In this document: positions 8,347-15,968 of the stretch, one piece after another
Layout: each line of letters opens with the position of its first letter
Position numbering within the stretch: position 1 is the stretch's first letter
The notes under the pieces: generated by a model
The model's database searches: none
What the model was told of the DNA's origin: nothing
What the model saw: only the letters and a program-made list of their open reading frames with translations
Position numbers and translations under genes: made by a program
Source of the DNA: an uncultured Desulfomonile sp.
Lineage (GTDB): Bacteria > Desulfobacterota > Desulfomonilia > Desulfomonilales > Desulfomonilaceae
Assembly (NCBI GenBank): GCA_937915285.1
Contig: CALDNG010000040.1
Location: forward strand, 1-26,634
DNA length: 26,634 nucleotides
Reading direction: 5' to 3'

Positions 8347-9048
8347 ATGAATATGACAGCTAAGCCCACTGAAAAGAATATTAACTTCAAGGACCGCTTC
8401 TGGGAACTATCGCGGACAGACGTCTTCCAGCGGGAAATGGACATAATATGGTCCTCCATAAGGAGCAGGATTTCCCAGGAGCAGGACAAGACCTTTCTTG
8501 TTTGTTCTTCGACCTTGCATGAGGGCAACACTACCGTAACCGTTGGCCTGGCAAATTTTGTGGCTATGCAGACGGGTAAAGACGTGTTGGTTATCGACGC
8601 CAATTGCAGGGAAGACGGCCCCCGCGACCTTTTTGCAAACGGTGGGCTGGTTCCGCTTATAGAGGAACCGCACGATCAATATGTGCTAACTTTCGACGAG
8701 TATGAAACAAGCATGCCTAACATGCGTTTTCTGACATTTCGAAATCCTGGCGCCCTGGAAACGGTGGTGGTGAACTACAGGGAGATGGAATCGTTTATGG
8801 CTATTGTAGAAAGGCGATATGATTATGTTTTTGTTGATGCCCCACCATTGCTGGATTCCAATATCGCCGCATTTCTGGCTCGTCACATGGACAAGGTCAT
8901 ATTTGTTCTGGCTGCCTCTGAGAGACCGGTCCCGGTCCTGAAGGAGGCCCTCGCCAGACTCGAGGATTCTAAGGACAGGGTTATTGGGGCCATTATCAAC
9001 AAACGTGAACACCCAATTCCGGGATACCTCTACAGGTTTTTCCGCTGA
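8347..9048 (+). CDS. CpsD/BY-kinase-like P-loop protein lacking the Walker A lysine
   Basis: 233 aa. The fold matches the cytoplasmic tyrosine autokinase domain that works with Wzz-type proteins (CpsD/CapB/Wzc C-terminus): an N-terminal VFQREMDIIWSSIRSRI interaction segment, a P-loop, Walker A' and Walker B (YDYVFVDAPPLLD, Asp164). The P-loop reads HEGNTT where kinases have GEGKST/GEGKTT, so Asn61 replaces the ATP-binding lysine. Walker A' reads VIDANCRED instead of the usual DADLR, so its second Asp is Asn86. The C-terminus has only Tyr227 and Tyr229 and no tyrosine cluster. It may be a catalytically dead partner of the Wzz-type protein at 14109-15554, which has no kinase domain of its own. 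Alternative: a MinD/ParA-like NTPase with other chemistry. It leads a two-gene plus-strand unit. Confidence 0.8.
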   Translation: MNMTAKPTEKNINFKDRFWELSRTDVFQREMDIIWSSIRSRISQEQDKTFLVCSSTLHEGNTTVTVGLANFVAMQTGKDVLVIDANCREDGPRDLFANGGLVPLIEEPHDQYVLTFDEYETSMPNMRFLTFRNPGALETVVVNYREMESFMAIVERRYDYVFVDAPPLLDSNIAAFLARHMDKVIFVLAASERPVPVLKEALARLEDSKDRVIGAIINKREHPIPGYLYRFFR

Positions 9049-9064
9049 TTTTGACAGGGACTCA

Positions 9065-9610
9065 ATGAAGCGCACACTTCTGACAGGCGCCATAATTCTG
9101 ATACTGATGATTTCGGGTAAAACGCCAGTGTTAGCTTCTGATGGGCCTTTCTATCATCACATAACCCTTAAGCGAAACAAATACGTTACTTACAAGACAC
9201 ACTACCCTGATGATGTTTACCTTTGTTATGAGGGTGATGTGGATATTCCGTTCAGTTGCTATTACACGTTCAACAGGTTTGTTCAAATGGTTGTGGAGAT
9301 TGTGCGTCCTGGTATTACCGGGTTCAGGAGAGTAGATGTCGTGCTCTACATGGGGAATGACCGAAAACTGGTCGGCATGAACCGTGAAGTGTCGAAGGTA
9401 AAGACCTTCATCGTTAATACCCCTGATGTCAGGCCATTGAGACCTTTTGAAAAAGTATTTCAGGCCCCCGAAAACCTGAATGTCCGTGTGAAAATGTATC
9501 CGGAACTGGAAGGGAAAATTCTGCGTCAGATGGATTACAGGGACGTAATAAAGGACGACAGGGTAGACAGAATACCCTGTTTAATTAAAGTCTGGTGGCA
9601 ATGCAACTAG
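9065..9610 (+). CDS. Secreted protein of unknown function (181 aa, four cysteines)
   Basis: Not recognised. ATG 9065 has AGGGA about 6 nt upstream and lies 16 nt after the kinase-like stop, so the two are probably co-transcribed. Starts further upstream inside that gene would bury the signal peptide. Residues 1-24 are a clear Sec signal (MKRTLL, hydrophobic core, VLA before Ser25). The mature part is rich in beta-type sequence (VQMVVEIVRPGITGFRRVDV) and basic residues. It has exactly four cysteines, Cys54, Cys65, Cys172 and Cys180, which could form two disulfides in the periplasm. Context suggests a periplasmic accessory of the export machine, but no function is shown. Its stop is one base from the stop of the converging GT4 gene. 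Confidence 0.75.
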   Translation: MKRTLLTGAIILILMISGKTPVLASDGPFYHHITLKRNKYVTYKTHYPDDVYLCYEGDVDIPFSCYYTFNRFVQMVVEIVRPGITGFRRVDVVLYMGNDRKLVGMNREVSKVKTFIVNTPDVRPLRPFEKVFQAPENLNVRVKMYPELEGKILRQMDYRDVIKDDRVDRIPCLIKVWWQCN

Positions 9611-9611
9611 A

Positions 9612-10706
9612 TCATCGTCCGTGCGAGACTTTTTCAAGGATGTTGTCGTAAGTTTCACAGACCGTCTGAGCAATAGAATCCCAACTCATATCCGAATGGC
9701 TTTTTCTGAAACCTGCGATTCCCATAGAAGCGGCCATGTGAGGGTTTCTCAGGAGTTTGTCTATTGCTTCGGCGAGCGCCTTTGGATCTCCGGGTTGGAC
9801 AAGCAGCCCGGTCACCCCATCCTCGACCTGTTCCGGTAAGGCGCCGACATTTGTGGCTACCACTGGTCTGGAAAATGCGTAGGCCACTGGAACTATACCT
9901 GATTGGGAAGCGTCGGTGTAAGGTGTCGCCACTACGCTGCACTCCTGACACAATTGAGCTATTTCCTCTTCTGAGAGAAACTTGTCAATCAACCGGATTC
10001 GGCCGTCCCTGGCTGCAGCTAATTCGTAGGCTCCCGCGCCCTGCCCGGCTATGACTACCTGAACGTCATCGGGGAGATATTTCAGACAATCGACAAGTGT
10101 CTCAATGCCTTTGTAAGGTCTGATCCTGCCCCAGAAAAGTACCATTCGGCCCGGTATAACTCCCTGACGCACGTATTTTTCATAGAAACTATAATCACCA
10201 TGTGGAATGACAACCAGTTTTGACGCTTCATATCCCTGGGTTTGGGCCATTTCAAAATTAAATTTATAATGGACAAATATTTTGCTGCTTGATCTTGCAA
10301 GCAAATTTGTTGCCATTTTCTTTCTCAGGCTGTCCCCTGAATGCGGGAGTGGATCATGAAGAGTCCACACCAGCCTTCGACAGTCCATGAAGGGGATCAA
10401 CGTCGTAAGCCATATGTTCTCGTTGGTGAAATGAACTATATCCGGTTGAGGTTTCAGAATTTTCCGGATCAAACCCGGTAAAGCGGCAGCGTAAAAGGGT
10501 AGCCTCAGCAGGTTGGCTCGAGAAAAATCTTCAGGAACATCCACCTCAACCAGCATGATCTTTTGATCGATGCCTTTGTAAAACCCGGGCTCTTTGCGCG
10601 GTAAGACCAGTCGTATGTCACAGCGCCGGCAGAGCGCATTTGCGAGCGCAACCGCATAATATAACATACCCCCTTTACCGTAAAAATTGACTATGGTGAC
10701 ATTCAT
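9612..10706 (-). CDS. GT4 family glycosyltransferase (QSG-type variant)
   Basis: 364 aa GT-B enzyme. The N-terminus VTIVNFYGKGGMLYYAVALA has the GT4 glycine-rich loop. The donor domain shows LFWGRIRPYKGIETLVDCL and then PYTDASQSGIVPVAYAF followed by SRPVVATNVGALPEQV. In place of the usual EX7E pair the motif is DASQSG...PVAY, which defines a known GT4 subgroup rather than a broken enzyme. ATG 10706 overlaps the upstream stop as ATGA. It is the last gene of the block starting at Wzz and converges on the 181-aa gene with a one-base gap and no terminator. Sugar specificity is unknown. Confidence 0.9.
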   Translation of the reverse strand: MNVTIVNFYGKGGMLYYAVALANALCRRCDIRLVLPRKEPGFYKGIDQKIMLVEVDVPEDFSRANLLRLPFYAAALPGLIRKILKPQPDIVHFTNENIWLTTLIPFMDCRRLVWTLHDPLPHSGDSLRKKMATNLLARSSSKIFVHYKFNFEMAQTQGYEASKLVVIPHGDYSFYEKYVRQGVIPGRMVLFWGRIRPYKGIETLVDCLKYLPDDVQVVIAGQGAGAYELAAARDGRIRLIDKFLSEEEIAQLCQECSVVATPYTDASQSGIVPVAYAFSRPVVATNVGALPEQVEDGVTGLLVQPGDPKALAEAIDKLLRNPHMAASMGIAGFRKSHSDMSWDSIAQTVCETYDNILEKVSHGR

Positions 10707-11908
10707 TTGTGGAATACACTCCTGCCAAGCCGTTCATAGATAAGGGTCATTTTTCGGGCGGCTTCAGACCAGTCGTATTTTTCTTCCACTGTCTTTCGAG
10801 CATTGGCGGATATCTCATCATAAAGTTCAGGGTTGCTGAGCAGCTTGCTTACGGACTCGGCAAAACCGGCTGTATCTTCAGCCACCATAAAGTCCTTACC
10901 TGGCTCAATCTGAAGCCCTTCGGCTCCTTTGGAGGTTGATATCACCGGTTTGCCCAATGCCATAGCCTCCAGAATCTTGAGACGACTGCCGCTTCCGGCC
11001 CGCAACGGGACTATTGCCAGCGATGCACGCTCATAGAATGGCTCCACACTCGGAACGTCCCCCCACACTTCGACCGATCCGCAAGCTAGATTCAGGATTT
11101 CCTGAGAAGGCTTTCTGCCCACAATGAGAACTCGTGTGTCCGGAAAAGAATTCCTGATAACAGGAAGAATCTCGTTGCAGATATAAATGGCAGCATCCTG
11201 ATTAGGAAGGTAATCGAGCGCTCCGACGAAAAGCAGTACCGGTTTGCGAACCGCTGGCAAGGGTTTCAGTCTCTCTGTATCAACGCCGTTCTCAACGACA
11301 CAGACTGAAGAAGGCGGTTTTTTTCGATCCAGTATCTGAGCCTTGTCTACTTCAGACATCACAACCACAGTTGAAAAGAGGTTGTCCACGCGTGGTTCGT
11401 AAAAAGACATTTTTTTCCATTCCAACCACCAGAAGGCCCTCTTTACCGGGGTGTCAGCCAGCTTATAGCTTTGAAGCGCCAGGTCGGCGTCAATGTTGTG
11501 CTTGGTCAGAATAGAAGGCATTTTCAGTTTTGACGGGAGTCGTCTGAAATATTCAGCGAGATAAGTATGTTCAATCTGTATGACATCCGGCCGGAAGTTT
11601 CTTATTTGATCCTGAAGGTACGACGTCACCACAGCGTCCTGGTATCTTGAAACATAATAAGGTCTTGTCGATGTCAGGATTGATGCGATTCTCTCTATGT
11701 TATTCAGTTCCCTGAAAAAAAAAGTCCTGACCTTTCGGCAGACCTCTAACATTTCGGGAGAACGGGTTGGTTCATCAATGTTAAGAGTAAATGCTATGAG
11801 ATTAATGTCTACACTGGATGAAAGCTTGCGCATGAGATTGTACTGACGCAACTTGTCGCCGCTTTCGGGAGGGTAGGGTAATTTGGGAGATATCCAGAGT
11901 ACTTTCAT
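10703..11908 (-). CDS. GT4 family glycosyltransferase (Glyco_trans_1_4 type)
   Basis: 401 aa. The start VLWISPKLPYPPESGDKLRQ and the donor-site text PLRAGSGSRLKILEAMALGK with PVISTSKGAEGL are characteristic of a GT4 subgroup common in EPS loci, including sugar transferases annotated near PEP-CTERM/exosortase systems. No exosortase or PEP-CTERM protein is visible here, so that link should not be assumed. An AGG lies about 9 nt before ATG 11908. It overlaps the next GT4 by 4 nt and follows the upstream GT4 after 41 nt, so it is part of the same operon. Confidence 0.92.
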   Translation of the reverse strand: MKVLWISPKLPYPPESGDKLRQYNLMRKLSSSVDINLIAFTLNIDEPTRSPEMLEVCRKVRTFFFRELNNIERIASILTSTRPYYVSRYQDAVVTSYLQDQIRNFRPDVIQIEHTYLAEYFRRLPSKLKMPSILTKHNIDADLALQSYKLADTPVKRAFWWLEWKKMSFYEPRVDNLFSTVVVMSEVDKAQILDRKKPPSSVCVVENGVDTERLKPLPAVRKPVLLFVGALDYLPNQDAAIYICNEILPVIRNSFPDTRVLIVGRKPSQEILNLACGSVEVWGDVPSVEPFYERASLAIVPLRAGSGSRLKILEAMALGKPVISTSKGAEGLQIEPGKDFMVAEDTAGFAESVSKLLSNPELYDEISANARKTVEEKYDWSEAARKMTLIYERLGRSVFHK

Positions 11909-11949
11909 GACATAATACCTGCGTGTTTCAGCTCACTTGAGGATGCCTA

Positions 11950-13128
11950 TTATCGGCTTTTATTAAAATCAGTGATTACTTCCCTGTAGAAATCTATGTA
12001 TTGATCTACAATTCTATCCCATGAATATTCGGCCAAAACATAATCCCTGGCCCTCTCTCCAACTATACGGGCTTCAGAGGGATCAGCAAGAACTTTTTCC
12101 AACACGTCTGTCAGGTCATCAACAGACCTGTTTCGAAAAATGAATCCATGTCCATTTAAGGCTTCCAGGTTCTCTGGAATGTCACTAACCACGCAGCATT
12201 TGCCATAGCTCATCGATTCCAGTAAACCCAACGGCATCCCCTCTATTTCTGATGGTAATACGAACAACCTGGCGTTTGTAATCAATTCCAGAAATTTGTC
12301 ATCAGTGACATAGCCTGGAAAGATTATGTTTGGATTGTCAGCAGCCATTTCATGTAGGCTGCGAATATATTTCTTCTCGAAAGGATCATCCCCTGCCACT
12401 ACTAGCTTGACGGTGGTATCAAGTCTCTGAAAGGCTTCTATGATGTAATGAGCCCCCTTCTCGGGAACAAACCTTGCCGCGAACAGTATGTAATCATCCC
12501 CTTCCAGCCCCATAGACCTGATAATATTCGGCGCCTTGGGCCTTGGTATTTCAACACCGTTGGGGATATATTTGACTTTCCTACACAAAACCTTTTCGAA
12601 ATGCCGCTGCATTGTTCTGGAGACGCACGTGACTGCGTTGGGAAAGTTTTTTAGAGTGAGGTCATTTAGTCTAAGGAAAATACGGGAAAATCTGCCCCAT
12701 TTGGCTCTTTTCCAGAGTAAGGCATGCATCTGGACGACTGTAGGAATACCAACCCAGCGGGGGAAAGCTGAAAACATTGAGAATTCATGTATATGAAGAA
12801 TGTCAAAAACTTCTTCGGTATCAACCGGTCCGCCAAAAAATTTCTTCCTGAGCAGACTAACCACATTACGAAAGAGAAGCGGGAACATTGATGAGCAGAA
12901 CAGGGTTATTTTGTGAAGGTGTTTTTGGAGAATGGAAGGACGTACCCTGATTTCCATGCCCTTGTGAAGACCCGAATGTGAGCCGAACTGTGCGGCGGAG
13001 AAGACTACGACCCTGTGCCCACGTTCGACAAGTTTTGCCCCGAGCCTCTCGGTCACTGACTCAATACCACCACCGTAATCAATTCCTTTGACCGTCATGA
13101 ACCCTATGGTGAGAGGTTTTTCAGGCAT
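11950..13128 (-). CDS. GT4 family glycosyltransferase
   Basis: 392 aa GT-B enzyme. The N-terminus has DYGGGIESVTERLGAKLVER, a loop shared with rhamnosyl- and mannosyl-type GT4 proteins. The donor domain has LFAARFVPEKGAHYIIEAF and a full EX7E motif in SEIEGMPLGLLESMSYGK. AGGA about 7 nt before ATG 13128 supports the start. The 124-nt gap to the glycosylphosphotransferase gene upstream holds no clear promoter, so read-through from the Wzz promoter is likely. Donor sugar not determinable. Confidence 0.92.
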   Translation of the reverse strand: MPEKPLTIGFMTVKGIDYGGGIESVTERLGAKLVERGHRVVVFSAAQFGSHSGLHKGMEIRVRPSILQKHLHKITLFCSSMFPLLFRNVVSLLRKKFFGGPVDTEEVFDILHIHEFSMFSAFPRWVGIPTVVQMHALLWKRAKWGRFSRIFLRLNDLTLKNFPNAVTCVSRTMQRHFEKVLCRKVKYIPNGVEIPRPKAPNIIRSMGLEGDDYILFAARFVPEKGAHYIIEAFQRLDTTVKLVVAGDDPFEKKYIRSLHEMAADNPNIIFPGYVTDDKFLELITNARLFVLPSEIEGMPLGLLESMSYGKCCVVSDIPENLEALNGHGFIFRNRSVDDLTDVLEKVLADPSEARIVGERARDYVLAEYSWDRIVDQYIDFYREVITDFNKSR

Positions 13129-13252
13129 ACCCGTTCCTCGTTAAGATCAAACAGTCACTCGAATTCAAATCATAACCCTCAAGGAGGTTTTGTTGGCTTG
13201 AAAGAAATAATCCAATAAAAATACTACTGGCGTGACCCAATCTACTGCTGTT

Positions 13253-14002
13253 TCAATACGCTCCTCGACCTGAAAGGACTGCCGGGATGGTTTTGAGTAG
13301 TATGACGATGTCGCCCCAGAAAGATTGGCTCTCAATGTATTGTATGTCGAGGCTCACCTGTCCCTGAAAATCTATTTCACTTCGTCCTTTGACCTGCCAC
13401 AGTCCGGTTATCCCGGGTATTACATCGAGTCTGCGTCTGTCTGAAAAGGTATATTTGGCAACCTCTCCTGGAATGGCCGGCCTGGGGCCGACCATGGACA
13501 TGTCTCCAAGCAAAACATTATATAGCTGGGGGGCCTCGTCTATGCTAAACCTTCGCAGGATCTTTCCTACTCTGGTTATTCTTGGATCATCCCGTATCTT
13601 GAAAATTATGTCTCCGGCCTCATTCTCAGACTGTAAACTCTCCTTCTGACTATCTGCCTCAATAATCATGGATCTGAATTTATACATCCTGAATATTTTT
13701 CCGCGTTTGCCAACCCTGTCCTGGATGAAAAAAACAGGCCCGCCGTCTTCAAGCTTGATAGCCAGCGCCGCCACCGCAAAAATCGGAGAAAATATCAAAA
13801 GGCCAAAAACCGAACCGATTATATCCAGGGTCCGTTTAAGAGCTAGTGCGCTTTCAAGAAAGACTATCCAGGCAACTTTTTTGCTAAGAAATTTGAAATG
13901 TTGACGCCATCCGGAAACTCTGGCTCCACCCCAGGCAAACTTCCTGTACAGTTTTTCAAGCAATTCTCCGTCTCTGTGAAACTCATTTGAGTTTTTGGAC
14001 AT
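13253..14002 (-). CDS. Polyprenyl-phosphate glycosylphosphotransferase (initiating sugar transferase, PF02397)
   Basis: 249 aa. It transfers a sugar-1-phosphate from a nucleotide sugar to undecaprenyl phosphate and so starts each repeat unit at the inner membrane. The core is complete: hydrophobic re-entrant helix with Ser72-Pro73 (residues about 59-83), KFRSM (108-112), catalytic Asp155-Glu156 in RRFSIDEAPQL, MVGPRPAIPGE (170-180) and PGITGLWQVKGRS (196-208). It lacks the four-helix/Rossmann N-terminal region of full-length WbaP/WcaJ proteins and has instead about 50 basic residues, so it is a short monotopic form. It lies between Wzz and the GT4 genes. The first sugar (galactose, glucose or other) cannot be read from the sequence. 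Confidence 0.93.
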   Translation of the reverse strand: MSKNSNEFHRDGELLEKLYRKFAWGGARVSGWRQHFKFLSKKVAWIVFLESALALKRTLDIIGSVFGLLIFSPIFAVAALAIKLEDGGPVFFIQDRVGKRGKIFRMYKFRSMIIEADSQKESLQSENEAGDIIFKIRDDPRITRVGKILRRFSIDEAPQLYNVLLGDMSMVGPRPAIPGEVAKYTFSDRRRLDVIPGITGLWQVKGRSEIDFQGQVSLDIQYIESQSFWGDIVILLKTIPAVLSGRGAY

Positions 14003-14108
14003 TTCTTACTCAGCAGGCAAAAGTAATATGCCGCCAGAAGGTTTCCAGAGCTGCGCCAAAGTACTAGAACCCAATCAGGCTCTATATTCCGTGGTGATGC
14101 GACTCAAT

Positions 14109-15554
14109 CTATTTTCTTTTGCGGTAGTTCAAAATGGACCCGAGAACCTCAAGCCCCAAGTACTCGGTAATTTGTTCGGGCCGTCTTATTGTTTGGTCGA
14201 GGTATGCGCTTATCATAATGAGCCCAACACCGATTATTACGCCCCCTATTAATCCAAGGACCAGATTTAGGACTTTGTTTGGTCTGATGGCCTTGAATGG
14301 AGGCAAAGCTTTGTCGATGACATAAATGGTGGCAGCCTTGTGAACACTCATCTCAGCCGCTATTCTTGCGCTTTCAAGTTCTTCAAGCACTTTTTTGTAA
14401 ATCGCCGACTGGTTGTCCACGTCCCTGCGTAATTTTTCATATGTGACACGGTGTTCGACTATGTCTAGTAAATCCTTTTCAATCTCTGCGACCCGCTTCT
14501 GCATGAATTCGAGTTTTTCCCGAGAAGCTATTTGATCAACGTTTCTGGATTCAAAATCCTCGCGGATCTGTCCTTTAAGAAGGTCTTCTGCATAGGAAAC
14601 CTCGTTTTGCAGCATCCCCACATCATCGAACCTCTCAGTTCTGCGCTGTTTGACATGGGCCAGTTTCAGCCTCAGGTTTTCAAGGTTATCCCTGACATGG
14701 ATCAGGGAGAGATTCTTAGAGCTACTGTCAAGAGGGACAAATCGTCCACCGGTTTCTTTTTTGAGATCCTGCAAAAGGGCCAGAGCCTTGGAGCGCTCAG
14801 CGTAATCCGAGGCATACTGGTCATAAGACCCGATGAATCTGTATGATTCCGTGAAACTGGCGGAAGTCCCCTGCTTGGTGAGTTCTATCAGCGGAATGAG
14901 TTTGGGCCCTAGTTTCAGCTCAAAATCCCTGAGTTTTGACTCACTCTCTTCCAGAAACCTCGCTACCTGGTCGGACTGGGTTTCCAGGAACCTGTAAGAC
15001 TCATGGGCGTTTTTGCTTTTCAGTTCGTAATAATACTCTATGTATCGATCGGCATAGAGATTTGCCAATTGGGCCGCCAATGAAGCCGAGCCGGCCTTAA
15101 CCTTTATCAGAATGAAGCTCGAGCCTCCCTCAAGAGCGCCAGGATCAATTTCCGCCTCAATGTTCTTTCTGAGGCTATCCACCATCTTGGTTTGCTGTTC
15201 GCTGGAGAGTTGATTCCAGGCTTTCTTTTCTGTGCCGTCAAGTGACTCGGGGGGCAGAGTTTCCAGGACTCTGGAGGCAACCGTATTGCTGAGAATAAGC
15301 TCCTGCTGATCTTTGAGGAAAGAAAAACGGGTATCCTCAACCTTGAAAGGATCGCCGGTCCGCTGTTCTTTTGCCCAAATCTTGGTCGAGGCCGAATAAA
15401 CCTTCGGGATCAGGAAGCTGACTATCAATGCTATCAGAGGAGTGACAATGACACAGATGAAGAAGATCTGTTTTCGGGTATAGAATGCCTCTACGTAGTC
15501 CTTCAGGGACAAACTGTTTCCTTCACCCCTGTCTTTAGCTTCGAAACGCGCCAC
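14109..15554 (-). CDS. Wzz/GumC-type chain-length determinant (polysaccharide copolymerase)
   Basis: 481 aa. Two membrane helices bracket a long periplasmic region: TM1 at about 30-50 and TM2 at about 430-448. The latter is preceded by the proline-rich PPFKAIRPNKVLN typical of PCP proteins. The middle (about 200-400) is strongly helical and charged, consistent with coiled coil. The cytoplasmic tail ends in YRKRK and carries no kinase domain, so a separate kinase-like partner is expected, and one lies at 8347-9048. Wzz proteins set polymer length and link the polymerase to the export channel. The start is GTG 15554 with GGGAG about 10 nt upstream, and no in-frame ATG lies near. It heads the block down to 9612 and has a promoter of its own. 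Confidence 0.9.
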   Translation of the reverse strand: MARFEAKDRGEGNSLSLKDYVEAFYTRKQIFFICVIVTPLIALIVSFLIPKVYSASTKIWAKEQRTGDPFKVEDTRFSFLKDQQELILSNTVASRVLETLPPESLDGTEKKAWNQLSSEQQTKMVDSLRKNIEAEIDPGALEGGSSFILIKVKAGSASLAAQLANLYADRYIEYYYELKSKNAHESYRFLETQSDQVARFLEESESKLRDFELKLGPKLIPLIELTKQGTSASFTESYRFIGSYDQYASDYAERSKALALLQDLKKETGGRFVPLDSSSKNLSLIHVRDNLENLRLKLAHVKQRRTERFDDVGMLQNEVSYAEDLLKGQIREDFESRNVDQIASREKLEFMQKRVAEIEKDLLDIVEHRVTYEKLRRDVDNQSAIYKKVLEELESARIAAEMSVHKAATIYVIDKALPPFKAIRPNKVLNLVLGLIGGVIIGVGLIMISAYLDQTIRRPEQITEYLGLEVLGSILNYRKRK

Positions 15555-15938
15555 GGACTAAAGGCTCCCAATCTATGATTATTATTTCCCTTTTTCTACA
15601 CTGGATATTCACAGATTGTCACGTAAAAGTCAAGAACGCTCTTTAAATCATAGAAAATGGTTCGAATTTGATCTGGCTGAGTGACAATTCATATGAAACC
15701 GTCAGGTATGCATGTTTTCAACACCCCTCACTGCGACATGTGCCCCCCACGATGCCTCACTGGTGTTCGGTTGTAGTCAGGTCGAGGGTTTGGATTCAGG
15801 GAAAAGACTTTCAATGAATTCTCTGAACATGCTAAATACGCAAGGTTTTTAGGAGATTTAATGCGTAATTTCGGCGAGGATGCCAAAGTTCTCCCAATTC
15901 AATTGGAAATCCGGTTGATATCTGGGCTTGAAGTTGCC
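15555..15938. other. 384-nt intergenic region upstream of the Wzz-type gene
   Basis: No long gene. The left part (15605-15633) holds the Wzz promoter. A perfect short palindrome CCAATT-C-AATTGG lies at 15894-15906. On the plus strand a 35-codon frame (15861-15968) starts with ATG 5 nt after AGGAG and runs antisense into the end of the neighbouring GT4 gene. Its product is not recognised. No GC-rich hairpin with a T-run was seen behind the GT4 stop. Confidence 0.5.
15605..15633 (-). promoter_or_regulatory. Promoter of the Wzz-led operon
   Basis: On the minus strand TTGACT (15633-15628), 17-nt spacer, GAATAT (15610-15605) preceded by TGT, an extended -10 element. It lies about 50 nt before the GTG at 15554. 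Confidence 0.5.
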
Positions 15939-15968
15939 CTATTTCCCGGTCGGATTGAGGACGGATGA
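15861..15968 (+). CDS. Possible small ORF (35 aa) with a strong ribosome site
   Basis: ATG 15861 follows AGGAG with a 5-nt spacer, about as good a Shine-Dalgarno site as any in the window. The frame gives 35 residues with a hydrophobic middle (IRLISGLEVALF) and ends at TGA 15966-15968, overlapping the last 30 nt of the GT4 gene on the other strand. No good promoter was found before it. It could be chance. Confidence 0.15.
   Translation: MRNFGEDAKVLPIQLEIRLISGLEVALFPGRIEDG

Noticed and set aside
8984..9064. Upstream start for the 181-aa secreted protein inside the kinase-like gene
   Set aside because: It would place 27 polar residues before the signal peptide. ATG 9065 has a good ribosome site and exposes the signal.
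9612..10706. GT4 gene as a degenerate enzyme because the EX7E glutamates are absent
   Set aside because: The DASQSG...PVAY pattern belongs to a known intact GT4 subgroup, and the rest of the protein is complete.
10703..11908. PEP-CTERM/exosortase association of the locus
   Set aside because: Only the glycosyltransferase subgroup hints at it. No exosortase, PEP-CTERM tail or EpsH-like gene is present in the window.
15708..15776. 22-codon plus-strand frame with a CDMCPPRC segment
   Set aside because: The cysteine motif is eye-catching, but there is no properly spaced ribosome site or promoter and the frame is too short to support.
15894..15906. CCAATT-C-AATTGG palindrome taken as a terminator
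   Set aside because: The stem is AT-rich, 6 bp long, and no T-run follows. At most it is a protein-binding site.
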